From Angelakisella massiliensis (GTDB lineage Bacteria > Bacillota > Clostridia > Oscillospirales > Ruminococcaceae), in NCBI RefSeq assembly GCF_900104675.1, contig NZ_LT629945.1, positions 2,284,756-2,348,755 of the forward strand: 64,000 nt of DNA, in the 5' to 3' direction. The position numbers and the translations under genes are program-made. Below are positions 1 through 6,857 of this stretch, in pieces (position 1 is the stretch's first letter; each line of letters begins with the position of its first letter). Under the pieces are notes generated by a model, which was not told where the DNA came from, ran no database searches, and saw only the letters and a program-made list of their open reading frames with translations.

Positions 1-148
1 CGCTCATGGTTTCGGTGCTGGTCTGGCTGAAATGGACGCGCACCTTGTAGGTGGTCTTGCCGATTTTCTTTACCAGCGCGGGGGCATCCTCCGGCGCTCT
101 GGTAGGGGTGGTGTCTGCGGTCTGTATGGTACGGGTTTCTTCGCTCAT
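1..148 (-). CDS. TnpW-like transposon-encoded protein (partial)
   Basis: The gene starts at the ATG at 148 behind a strong AGGAG site and runs off the left edge after about 49 codons. The visible protein has a Thr/Ala-rich start followed by a segment reading KKIGKTTYKVRVHFSQTSTE, which resembles the short TnpW family found beside TnpV and TnpX in Clostridia elements (a basic patch, then 'V-x-V-x-F-S-x-T-S-x-E-T'). Function of the family is unknown. It lies 42 bases downstream of the DnaC-like gene, in the same operon direction. Family assignment is from recalled motif shape, so moderate confidence. Confidence 0.6.
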   Translation of the reverse strand, partial: MSEETRTIQTADTTPTRAPEDAPALVKKIGKTTYKVRVHFSQTSTETMS

Positions 149-190
149 GGTGCTCCTTTCTCCGGGCGGGGCTGTGCCGTCCGGCAAAAA

Positions 191-1054
191 TTACTCATGC
201 TTGCGGTTTACAATGTCTTTCGCCGCCTGTCTGGTGGCCCCGGCGTTTTCCTCCCGGAAGTTTTTCCCGGCAAAGAGGATCGGGGCGCACCGTTCCAGGA
301 TGCGGTCATAGATACGGGCGTGGGCCAGATCGGGCGGGTTTTTGAGTTCGGCCAGCTTCAGGTTGGTGGTGATGATCATGGGCCTGCGGCTGCGGTAGCG
401 GCTGTCAATGACGAAAAACATCTGCTCCATCGCATACTCGGTACTGCGCTCCACACCCAGATCGTCAATGATGAGCAGGTCGTACTCGTCAAAGCTGGCG
501 ATAAAGTCAGCCCTGTCCTCAGAGAACATCCCTGTCAGGCGGTTCAGGATGGTGGGAAAGTTTGTCATCAGCACCGGCACATCCCGGTCAAGCAGGGCGT
601 TGGCGATACAACCGGCGAAAAAGGACTTGCCGGTTCCCACATCCCCAAACAGAAGCAGGCCGGTGTTGTTTTTGTATGCCTCCTTCCAGTTCTCCACATA
701 GGCGCGGGCCTTGTCCATCAGGGGATTTTTGCCGTTGTCATTGGCAAAGGTGTAGTCGTACAGATAGCGGTCTTGCAGGCCCTGGGCCTTCCTGCGCTTG
801 ATACGCTCCATGCGGCGCTGCCGTTCCTCGGCGGCCTTGCGTTGTTCCTCGGCCTCCCGCTGGCACTGGCAGATACAGCGGGGCATGAAGTAGCCGGGTT
901 TCCCAAAGCATGGCACAACGGTCTGCCTCTGGCCGCCGCACTTTTTACAGTGAATGAGGCCGTCTGCCGGGTCTATGTACTCGTCCCCGGCCAGTTCCAT
1001 ACCGGCGGCTGCCTTGTCGATCAGTGCCCGGATTTCTGCGGTAATCTCCATCAT
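191..1054 (-). CDS. DnaC-like ATP-binding helicase loader
   Basis: 287-aa AAA+ ATPase of the DnaC/IstB type. A Cys-rich N-terminus (CKKC at 36-39, then C49, C60, C62, C64) could bind zinc, then a basic coiled stretch (65-95), Walker A GDVGTGKS at 137-144 and Walker B LLIIDDLG at 193-200. Such proteins load replicative helicase onto element or phage origins. The start ATG at 1054 overlaps the TGA of the upstream replisome organizer (ATGA), so the two are probably translationally coupled; a second ATG follows directly. Together they form a replication-initiation pair for the excised element. Confidence 0.85.
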   Translation of the reverse strand: MMEITAEIRALIDKAAAGMELAGDEYIDPADGLIHCKKCGGQRQTVVPCFGKPGYFMPRCICQCQREAEEQRKAAEERQRRMERIKRRKAQGLQDRYLYDYTFANDNGKNPLMDKARAYVENWKEAYKNNTGLLLFGDVGTGKSFFAGCIANALLDRDVPVLMTNFPTILNRLTGMFSEDRADFIASFDEYDLLIIDDLGVERSTEYAMEQMFFVIDSRYRSRRPMIITTNLKLAELKNPPDLAHARIYDRILERCAPILFAGKNFREENAGATRQAAKDIVNRKHE

Positions 1055-1785
1055 ACGGTTTCATCCTCCTTTACGCTGTAATCCCGGTTTCGGGTGGGTG
1101 GGGCTGCTTTCCTGGCGTCCTCACCGGCCCAGCGCCGGATGGTGGCGGCATGGCTCTGATACCGCTTGCCGGTAGAAGCCATGTACTCGGACAGCTTTTC
1201 GATGTACTGGCCCCATATCGTGGGAAAGCTGGCCTGCAGGTCTGCCAGTTCCTCGTCCGTCAGGAAAACATTCTGGTAACGGCCATAGGCGCGGGCGGGG
1301 CGTCCCTTCTCTATCTCTCTCTTTATCTCTATCTCTTTCTCTAACTCTATCTCTATCTCTGGTGGACGAATGTCGGACAAATGTCCGCCGTTTGTCCGGG
1401 GCGCGGAAAGGGCCTTGTTTTGGAGCCTTGCCGCCCGCTTTCGCTCGGCCTCGGTGGAGGACTGGCCGATCAGCAGTTCGATATTGCTCATGTAGAAGGT
1501 GCCGCTGTCCAGCACTTCCACAAGGCCCAGCTTCAGGAAGATTTGCAAGGCCCTCTCCACAGTGCCGATCTGCTGGCGGGTGATGGTGGCAATCATCTGT
1601 GCCGTGTAGGGGATATTCTCGTCAAGCTGGAGCCGCCCGCCGTGTTTCAGGGATTTCAGATACAGCTTGAGCAGGATGTTGGAGTACAGAACACCGTCCT
1701 GCATACTTTCCAGCAGCACGATGGAGTCATCGTCAAAATAGTTCTCTTTGAGTTTCAGGTAGTAATATTTTCGATTGTCTGACAT
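1051..1785 (-). CDS. Replisome organizer N-terminal domain protein (replication initiator)
   Basis: 244-aa protein whose N-terminus (KYYYLKLKENYFDDD) matches the phage replisome-organizer family: a winged-helix domain of about 120 residues that binds the element origin and recruits the DnaC-like loader encoded directly downstream with a 4-base overlap. The middle (about 143-160) is a highly charged Glu/Ile/Lys repeat linker encoded by a CT-rich microsatellite, and the C-terminal part (165-235) resembles the DnaD-like tail of such initiators. Start ATG at 1785 follows a GGAGG site. Role inferred from family and neighbour. Confidence 0.75.
   Translation of the reverse strand: MSDNRKYYYLKLKENYFDDDSIVLLESMQDGVLYSNILLKLYLKSLKHGGRLQLDENIPYTAQMIATITRQQIGTVERALQIFLKLGLVEVLDSGTFYMSNIELLIGQSSTEAERKRAARLQNKALSAPRTNGGHLSDIRPPEIEIELEKEIEIKREIEKGRPARAYGRYQNVFLTDEELADLQASFPTIWGQYIEKLSEYMASTGKRYQSHAATIRRWAGEDARKAAPPTRNRDYSVKEDETV
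1309..1360. repeat. CT/GA-rich microsatellite inside the replisome organizer gene
   Basis: A run of imperfect 6-base units (ctctat / ctcttt, plus-strand reading) encodes the alternating Glu-Ile/Glu-Lys linker of the initiator on the minus strand. Unit loss or gain in multiples of six keeps frame and changes linker length. Confidence 0.8.
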
Positions 1786-1840
1786 GGGTTCCTCCTTGGG
1801 GTTTGTTTCAGGGGTCTGTACGCCTTTAGAGGGCCGTTTT

Positions 1841-1871
1841 GGGGGCCAGAGGATAAATCTATCAGGCCCCC
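1841..1871. repeat. Inverted repeat in the 113-base gap between the initiator and the Cys-rich VLP gene
   Basis: Seven-base arms GGGGGCC (1841-1847) and GGCCCCC (1865-1871) flank a 17-base loop. There is no T-tract on the minus strand, so it is not a convincing terminator; it could be a binding site or RNA structure. Confidence 0.45.
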
Positions 1872-1898
1872 AGCGACACCCTCGAAAAAGTCCTTGAT

Positions 1899-2297
1899 TT
1901 ACAAGGGTTTTTCAGCCCCTAAATGCGTAGAAAGGTAGTATCTTTTCCGCTGTCGTTCTGCCTCTTTGCGGCGGCGTACCTGAACAGCACATTCCGGGCA
2001 GTATTTGGCCCGGTTGGAGCCGGGGGTGAACAGCGTCCCGCAGACGGCGCACCGCTTGGCGTCCAGGCGGTGGAACAGGGCCGTTTCCAGTTCTCTGTCC
2101 AGCGGCAGCACCGCCGCCCTAAACCACTGGCACAACAGGGAGTAGGAAATGGACTGGACGCAGACACATTCCTCCCCATCGTCCAGCGCGAGACAGTTGC
2201 CGCCGTCATAGTTGCAGCACTCATGTACCAGCCGCCGCGCCCTGCGGTACTGGCGGTAGTCCATGACGGGGACGGGTTCAGGCTTGCTTTTCTTCAT
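1899..2297 (-). CDS. Cys-rich VLP domain protein
   Basis: 132-aa protein from the internal ATG at 2297; an upstream in-frame ATG at 2402 would add an Arg/Pro-rich tail that overlaps the preceding gene, so the shorter form is preferred. The core (about 12-65: MDYRQYRRARRLVHECCNYD, then GGNCLALDDGEECVCVQ) is the Cys-rich VLP motif common in Clostridia mobile elements. A second cluster (CAVCGTLF ... CPECAVQVRRRK) looks like a zinc ribbon followed by a basic tail. Function unknown; probably nucleic-acid binding. Its start overlaps the end of the 58-aa Cys-rich ORF by 20 bases. Confidence 0.75.
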   Translation of the reverse strand: MKKSKPEPVPVMDYRQYRRARRLVHECCNYDGGNCLALDDGEECVCVQSISYSLLCQWFRAAVLPLDRELETALFHRLDAKRCAVCGTLFTPGSNRAKYCPECAVQVRRRKEAERQRKRYYLSTHLGAEKPL

Positions 2298-2454
2298 GCT
2301 GGCATTTCCCGCATCCGCCACAGTTGCCGCAGCCCTGGCAGGCATGGGCCTCCGGCTCCGGGCCGGTGGGCGCGTCTGCCGGTTCCGGCTCCAACAGGGC
2401 AAGGGGCAGGCGGATGTTCAGGTGGACGGTGACAGGTAAAATAATCTGCTTCAT
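2278..2454 (-). CDS. Small Cys-rich protein (58 aa) downstream of the relaxase
   Basis: ORF of 58 codons with ATG at 2454 and a good AAGGAG site 8 bases upstream. The first 30 residues are hydrophobic/Pro-Glu rich; the end carries a compact cluster CQGCGNCGGCGKCQHEEKQA, five cysteines in 12 residues, suited to metal binding. It overlaps the next gene (Cys-rich VLP) in another frame, as expected for translational coupling, and begins 99 bases after the relaxase stop. I do not recognise the family. The start site and Cys cluster support a real gene. Confidence 0.6.
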   Translation of the reverse strand: MKQIILPVTVHLNIRLPLALLEPEPADAPTGPEPEAHACQGCGNCGGCGKCQHEEKQA

Positions 2455-2553
2455 AGGGCACTCTCCTTCCGTGAGTGAATGTTGACAGTTCTGTGCAAAG
2501 GTGTGTCGTGAAACGCGACGCCCCTGAAAGGGGGCGGCAAAACGCCGTACCCT

Positions 2554-3990
2554 TTACCGTTCCGGCCCCCGGGCATGGGACTTGTCCTGTCCCTGGCGGG
2601 CCAGTTGGTCGGCGGCCTTGCGGAGCCGTTCAACGGCTTTCAGTTCCTCCCGCATGGCTTTCATGTCGATGGTGTCCACCTGCTTCTGGGCGGTCAACAG
2701 GTCGATCTCGCGCTGCCATGCCTTGGGGGTGATTTCCTCGCCGCTGTCCTTCAGTTCTTTCAGATACCGGGCCGCCGCGTCATAGAGGATCAGTTCCCGG
2801 CTGTAGCGCTGCTCGAACAGTTCCCGTTTCTCCGGCTTTACCTTGGCAAGCTGCTTGCGGATGGGCTTGTACTTGTTGTACTGCGCCCACATCTCCCCAC
2901 GCTCGGTGAGGGTGGCAATCCGGCGCTCGGCCTGGACGATTTTCCCCCGCAGGTCATAGTAGCTGCTGTTCATATCGGAGATTTTATCGTGGAGCTGCTG
3001 CATGGTCTTAATTTCGTTTGCCTGCATAAAGCTGAACAGGGCGGCGCTCTCCTGCAAAGCCCGGATTTTGCCGGTGCGGGTGTCAGGCCGCTTGAGCTGC
3101 TGCTGGGCCTCCCACAAGTCAATCATGCTGGGCTGCTGGCCCTCCGGCTTCTCCGCCTCGGCCTTAGACCAGTTGTAGAGGCGGGTAATGCGGGCCTTGA
3201 TTTCCTTGAGCAGCTTATTGTCGGCGGCGATCTGCCGGTTGACTTCTCCCTTGTCGGTGCGGATGCCGCGCTTCTCCATCTGGCTGGCCGCTGGCCCCAG
3301 GTGGACAGAGGGGATTTTATCAATGCCCCGGCGCTTGTAGCTGCGGTGGTCTACCAGGGCGGGCTGACCGGCGGCCTCCAATGCCCGGTTGGTATAAGCC
3401 GCCCATGCCGCCCGCCAAATCTCCACATTCCCTTTGTCGTTCCAGTCGGTGGTGTCCTCCCGGTGGTTTTTCCAGCCGCCTTTCCCATCCGGGATACGCT
3501 GGCCGTTCTCGTCCAGGTCGTATGCCTTGCGGCACTTCGCGCCCCATGCGCCATTTTCCTTCAGGGGCCGGACAGTCAGCATGACATGAACATGGGGGTT
3601 GCCGGTTCCCTTGTCATGGATGGCAAAATCAGCACACATCCCCTTGTCTACAAAGTTGTCCTTCACATAGGCCCGGACAAGGGCAAGCTGCTGTTCCCTG
3701 GACAGTTCACGGGGCAGGGCTGCCTCAATCTCGCGGGCAAGCTGGCTGTCCCTGGCTTTCTCGATCTGCTCCACACTGTTCCAGAGGGTGGAGCGGTCTG
3801 CAAACTCCGGCGGGGCGTGGGCGGGCAGCATGATTTCCGCATGGACAACACCGCCCTTCCGGGTGTAATCATGGGTCAGGCCGTCCCATTCATTCGTCAG
3901 TTTGGTTCCGCTGCGGTAGGCGGCTGCGGCAACAGCGGAACGGCCCTCGCTGCGCCTGATGATACTGACGGGAATATGACAAAAATCTAT
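2554..3990 (-). CDS. MobA/MobL family (MobQ-type) relaxase
   Basis: Conjugative relaxase that nicks oriT and is transferred with the strand. Counting from 3990 the protein is 478 aa: catalytic Tyr in AAAAYRSG (about 26), metal-binding His motif NPHVHVMLT (H134, H136), then a long charged helical tail. The AGGAGG site (3999-4004) points at an ATA codon at 3990 with 8-base spacing; family N-termini align with that position. A GTG at 3999 overlaps the Shine-Dalgarno and the nearest in-frame ATG is at 4122, inside the oriT-side leader. So the start is either a rare AUA, or a lost ATG. The oriT is about 170 bases upstream. Confidence 0.9.
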   Translation of the reverse strand: MDFCHIPVSIIRRSEGRSAVAAAAYRSGTKLTNEWDGLTHDYTRKGGVVHAEIMLPAHAPPEFADRSTLWNSVEQIEKARDSQLAREIEAALPRELSREQQLALVRAYVKDNFVDKGMCADFAIHDKGTGNPHVHVMLTVRPLKENGAWGAKCRKAYDLDENGQRIPDGKGGWKNHREDTTDWNDKGNVEIWRAAWAAYTNRALEAAGQPALVDHRSYKRRGIDKIPSVHLGPAASQMEKRGIRTDKGEVNRQIAADNKLLKEIKARITRLYNWSKAEAEKPEGQQPSMIDLWEAQQQLKRPDTRTGKIRALQESAALFSFMQANEIKTMQQLHDKISDMNSSYYDLRGKIVQAERRIATLTERGEMWAQYNKYKPIRKQLAKVKPEKRELFEQRYSRELILYDAAARYLKELKDSGEEITPKAWQREIDLLTAQKQVDTIDMKAMREELKAVERLRKAADQLARQGQDKSHARGPER

Positions 3991-4139
3991 GGGTAGCACC
4001 TCCTTTCGGCGGGGATATTTCAGGCTCCGTGGAGCCGAACAGACGCGAAGCGGGTGTTTGGCTGCGCGGGGCGCACAAGGGGTTTGGGGAGTGTAGCTCC
4101 CCATCGCGGACGAAGTACGCAACAGCCCCCGGCAGGGCG

Positions 4140-4190
4140 CACGACACCGGCAACGGTGTATAAGTGCGCCCTTGTAAACAAGGGACTTAT
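4140..4190 (+). other. oriT, RSF1010/MobQ type
   Basis: An inverted repeat ACACCG-GCAA-CGGTGT (4144-4159) is followed directly by A-TAAGTGCGCCCT (4161-4172), closely resembling the nick core of RSF1010/R1162-type origins (cleavage expected between the G and CCCT). The core is itself in a larger hairpin: ATAAGT (4160-4165) pairs with ACTTAT (4185-4190) and CCCTTGT (4169-4175) with ACAAGGG (4178-4184). It sits just upstream of the relaxase gene, the standard place. The hairpin overlaps the stop codon of the DUF3847 gene. Confidence 0.85.
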
Positions 4191-4483
4191 GGCGTGTCCC
4201 CGGATTTTGGCAGGTTTGCAGTCAATTCCGCAGCCCCCGGAAGATGGGACAGGGCAATCAGGAACGCTTTAACCTCTGCGCCGGAAAGGTCGGGAGCCAA
4301 CGGGAAAATCCCCTCCAAAACGGCTCCACGCTCAATCAGACGGCGGGTGCGGGCCTTGCGTTCCTCGTTGCGCTGCTTGTTCTCCAAAATCTTCTGGCGG
4401 TTCTCAAGCTGCCGGATTTCCTTCAGGACTTCTTCGCGCTCGTCTTTTTTCTGTTTCGCTTGGGCGGTGCTGTCTTTGTGCAT
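4187..4483 (-). CDS. DUF3847 domain protein
   Basis: 98-aa, strongly helical and charged protein: a coiled-coil Lys/Glu/Arg-rich N-terminal half (about 8-48) followed by RRLIERGAVLEGIFPL, the hallmark of DUF3847 proteins that accompany relaxases in Clostridia elements. Role is unproven; a relaxosome accessory factor is plausible from position next to oriT. Its start lies inside the 3' end of the first sigma-like gene (60-base overlap in another frame), and its stop lies in the oriT hairpin. Confidence 0.75.
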   Translation of the reverse strand: MHKDSTAQAKQKKDEREEVLKEIRQLENRQKILENKQRNEERKARTRRLIERGAVLEGIFPLAPDLSGAEVKAFLIALSHLPGAAELTANLPKSGDTP

Positions 4484-4962
4484 ATCGTTTTCTCCTTCGG
4501 CGGCTTCATCCAGCCGCGCTTGATATAATATTTCTGTAACTTGATAATGGCGTTGCGAACCGTGACGATGGCTGCTGATGTCGTGAAGCCTTCGGCCTCG
4601 GCAATCTCCTTAAACTGCTTGCCCTCCCAAAACCGGGCGTGCAGGCAGCTTGCCTGCCGTGGCGTCAGGGTGGCAAGGGCCTCCCGGAGCCGTTCCATCA
4701 TCAGGGCATAGGCGGCCTCCTGTTCCCGTTCCGTTTCTTTCTCCATCAGAATATCTTCCGGGGAGATGACCTGTTCCGGGAAATGGTGTTCTATGCCGGG
4801 TGAAGCGTCCAGAGAGTAACAGTGATAGTGCTGCTTTGCGTCATTTGCGTTCTCTGCGCGGCTTTCCTCCACAATGGCGTCTGCAACCTCGTCCGGCACT
4901 TCCACAAAAGTGTCCTTCTTGCAAATTGGGTAGTAGTATTTTTTCAGGTTGATGGTTTTCAT
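4423..4962 (-). CDS. Sigma-70 region-4-like protein (paralogue 1 of 4)
   Basis: 179 aa from ATG 4962, which overlaps the TGA of the upstream paralogue (ATGA). It begins MKTINLKKYYYP, has a central acidic region with a conserved 'YSLD' stretch, and a C-terminal helix-turn-helix (LTPRQASCLHARFWEGKQFK, then EIAEAEGFT) like sigma region 4.2. Lacks region 2, so it is unlikely to be a complete sigma factor; such genes in mobile elements are annotated as sigma-70 family or regulators. A Lys/Arg-rich tail of about 25 residues is unique to this copy. Confidence 0.7.
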   Translation of the reverse strand: MKTINLKKYYYPICKKDTFVEVPDEVADAIVEESRAENANDAKQHYHCYSLDASPGIEHHFPEQVISPEDILMEKETEREQEAAYALMMERLREALATLTPRQASCLHARFWEGKQFKEIAEAEGFTTSAAIVTVRNAIIKLQKYYIKRGWMKPPKEKTICTKTAPPKRNRKKTSAKKS

Positions 4963-5420
4963 AGGCCGCTTGTCCATTTCCGGCGTATGAAGTACCGGCG
5001 CAGACGCCGGAGCGCCGCATGGATGGACTTCCCGGCCTGGGATGGGGTAATGCCCTCCATCGCGGCAATGTCCTTCACTTTCATCCCCAGCATATACCGG
5101 GCATGGACGCGGCGGGCCTGCGCTGGGGTCAGAGAGGAAATGGCCTCATAGAGCCGCCGGAGCAGTTCAGCATATTCGGCCTGCGCCTCCTTTTCCATCA
5201 GGCAATCCTCCGGCGATGGCTGCGCCCAGCCAATGGCGGCGTTCTCAATCCCATCATTGCAGTCAAGGGAATAAAACGCCTTGTAGCGGTACATCTTGCG
5301 CTCCCTGGCGGCTTCGGCCCGCTTGTCCAGCAGGAACGCCTCGACAATTTCATCCGACACCTCCACAAAGGTGTCCTCGGTGCAGAACGGGTAATATTGC
5401 TTGAGGTTGATGGTCTGCAT
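4959..5420 (-). CDS. Sigma-70 region-4-like protein (paralogue 2 of 4)
   Basis: 153 aa from the ATG at 5420 (GAGGG site upstream; the longer frame to 5495 overlaps the preceding gene). N-terminus MQTINLKQYYPFCTEDTFVE and the internal FYSLD motif match paralogue 1; the C-terminal helix-turn-helix is SLTPAQARRVHARYMLGMKV followed by KDIAAMEGITPSQ. Separated from the upstream paralogue by 10 bases and overlapping the next by 4. Same uncertainty about function as its neighbours. Confidence 0.7.
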   Translation of the reverse strand: MQTINLKQYYPFCTEDTFVEVSDEIVEAFLLDKRAEAARERKMYRYKAFYSLDCNDGIENAAIGWAQPSPEDCLMEKEAQAEYAELLRRLYEAISSLTPAQARRVHARYMLGMKVKDIAAMEGITPSQAGKSIHAALRRLRRYFIRRKWTSGL

Positions 5421-5430
5421 AGGCACGCCC

Positions 5431-5883
5431 TCACTCTGCCGGAAAAAGGCAGTCATAGCAGCGGCGCATATTCCGCAGGCCCCGACGGATGGCAACGCTA
5501 ACCTTGCTGCTGTCTACGCCCTCCCTCCGGGAGATTTCCGGCTGGCTGATACCGGCGATGTAGTAGGCCCGGACGCGGCGGGCCTGTGTGGGGGTGGCAT
5601 GGGCCAGGGCCTCCGGCAAGGCAGCCAGCAGCCGCAGATGGGCGGCCCGTTCCTCGCGCTCCAAAATGATTTCCTCTGACGATCTGCCGTGTTCCAGCGC
5701 GTAGTTCTCCGTCCAGCTATATGCGTCCAGGGAGTAGTAGGCGTGGTGGTAGACCTTCCGGCGCTCATAGTTGTTCATCTCGCGCTGGGCCTGCCGCATA
5801 ACCTCCCAAACCTCATCGCTGACCTCCACAAACTCGTCATACCGGTAGTGGGGATAAATCCACCGCAGATTGATTGTTTTCAT
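5431..5883 (-). CDS. Sigma-70 region-4-like protein (paralogue 3 of 4)
   Basis: 150 aa from ATG 5883, behind AGGAGG. Same layout: MKTINLRWIYPHYRYDEFVE start, YYSLDAY motif, C-terminal helix-turn-helix (ATPTQARRVRAYYIAGISQP, then EISRREGVDSSKV). The first residues and spacing show descent from the same ancestor as the two downstream copies. A hairpin at 5905-5938 lies just ahead of its ribosome-binding site. Confidence 0.7.
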   Translation of the reverse strand: MKTINLRWIYPHYRYDEFVEVSDEVWEVMRQAQREMNNYERRKVYHHAYYSLDAYSWTENYALEHGRSSEEIILEREERAAHLRLLAALPEALAHATPTQARRVRAYYIAGISQPEISRREGVDSSKVSVAIRRGLRNMRRCYDCLFPAE

Positions 5884-5904
5884 AGGCTTACCTCCTGAAA
5901 ATGG

Positions 5905-5938
5905 GAGAGGCGGGCAGCTTGTCCGCTGTCCGCCTCTC
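5905..5938. repeat. Hairpin in the leader between sigma-like paralogues 4 and 3
   Basis: GAGAGGCGG-G-CAGC (5905-5918) pairs with GCTG-T-CCGCCTCTC (5925-5938) with one mismatch and a 6-base loop. No T-tract follows on the minus strand; it may stabilise or partially separate expression of paralogue 4 from 3-1. Confidence 0.5.
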
Positions 5939-5986
5939 ACTGGGATAAGGGAAACAATCCCTTTCACTTGGTAGCCCGAAAAGGGG

Positions 5987-6400
5987 TCATTCGTTAGGGT
6001 AGTTCGCAAAGAATTTCAAAAATTTTTTCCGAACCGCGTCAATGCTCTCATAGACGGATACTTTGGAGCAGCCGCACACCGTTCCGATCTCCGCAAGGGT
6101 CAGCCCGTCCAGGGCATAGAGCAGGAACCGGCGGCGCTGGGCCTCGGTGCAGGTGTCCAGGACGGCCATCAGCTCGCCCAGCGTTTCCATGCGGCAAAGG
6201 TATTCCTCCGGCGTTTCGCCGTAGATGCCCACGCCCTCGGTAGCAACTATGTATTCGTCAAACTCCCGGCCATCCCAATGCCGCCGCTGCTCATGGGACA
6301 GGTTCTCGGCTTTGTGGTCGGCCCGGTCAAGAAATTCATAGACTTCCAGCGTGACTTCCACGGCCACAGCTTGTCCGTTGTAATTGATGGTGACTTCCAT
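5987..6400 (-). CDS. Sigma-70 region-4-like protein (paralogue 4 of 4)
   Basis: 137 aa, the most divergent member of the run. The N-terminus (MEVTINYNGQAVAVEVTLEV) differs from MxTINL but the central acidic part and C-terminal helix-turn-helix (TEAQRRRFLLYALDGLTLAE, then IGTVCGCSKVSVYESI) have the same design. Start ATG 6400 has a GGAGGAAAGG site that overlaps the foot of a perfect 13-bp inverted repeat. First gene of the four-gene series. Confidence 0.65.
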   Translation of the reverse strand: MEVTINYNGQAVAVEVTLEVYEFLDRADHKAENLSHEQRRHWDGREFDEYIVATEGVGIYGETPEEYLCRMETLGELMAVLDTCTEAQRRRFLLYALDGLTLAEIGTVCGCSKVSVYESIDAVRKKFLKFFANYPNE

Positions 6401-6411
6401 CGGCCTTTCCT

Positions 6412-6443
6412 CCGTTCAGATTTTTGCGGGAAAATCTGAACGG
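6412..6443. repeat. Perfect 13-bp inverted repeat over the ribosome-binding site of the first sigma-like gene
   Basis: CCGTTCAGATTTT (6412-6424) and AAAATCTGAACGG (6431-6443) flank the 6-base loop TGCGGG. Its left foot covers part of the GGAGG site at 6409-6413. It could be an operator or an RNA hairpin masking the site. Confidence 0.7.
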
Positions 6444-6567
6444 GGTGGCGGGGAACGGCACCGGGGGCAAGGTTCGGGCCATGTTGGCCCGATGTTCCGG
6501 CCCCACAGGTATGAAAAAACGCCCGGACAGCATGAAGCTATTCGAGCGCAAAAAATACGGTATTCAG

Positions 6568-6681
6568 TTACATTGTGACAATTTTCGCACTGGCTGCCAG
6601 ACGGAGCCGGTTCAGTGGCCGGGCTTTTTTTGACGATAGTGCAAATATCGTCTGAATTTGTTGGCGGTCAGTGTGCTTCAT
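6568..6681 (-). CDS. Small ORF (37 aa) heading the sigma-like gene series
   Basis: ATG at 6681 with AGGAGG (6690-6695) at ideal 8-base spacing. The peptide begins MKHTDRQQIQTIFALSSKKA and is rich in Arg/Lys with a hydrophobic end. It has no recognisable domain. Strong initiation signals and its location at the head of the series suggest a real small gene or a leader peptide; about 170 bases of structured, gene-free DNA separate it from the paralogue-4 start. Confidence 0.5.
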   Translation of the reverse strand: MKHTDRQQIQTIFALSSKKARPLNRLRLAASAKIVTM

Positions 6682-6857
6682 GGCGGCTCCCTCCTAAAGC
6701 CGCCGTGTCAGCGTATGGGCGTCACTCCTTCGTTGAGGGAATAAGGAACGGCGGCCTTGACTTTGTCAAAGCCGCCGCGATATATAATGATGGCATGATG
6801 ATTGCCTACTGAACGACGGCTTTTTTTCTTTTGCCGTCGTCCGGCAGGTAAAACTAA
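6682..6857. other. Gene-free, hairpin-rich interval between the ABC operon and the mobilization genes
   Basis: Contains a hairpin CGGCGGC-C-TTGAC-TTT-GTCAA-A-GCCGCCG (6749-6777) and an 8-bp repeat ACGACGGC/GCCGTCGT around 6812-6840 with a T-rich loop. A plus-strand promoter-like pair (TTGACT at about 6757, AT-rich box near 6780) faces the end of the ABC operon; no gene follows it. No classical terminator is seen for the ABC operon. Confidence 0.4.
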
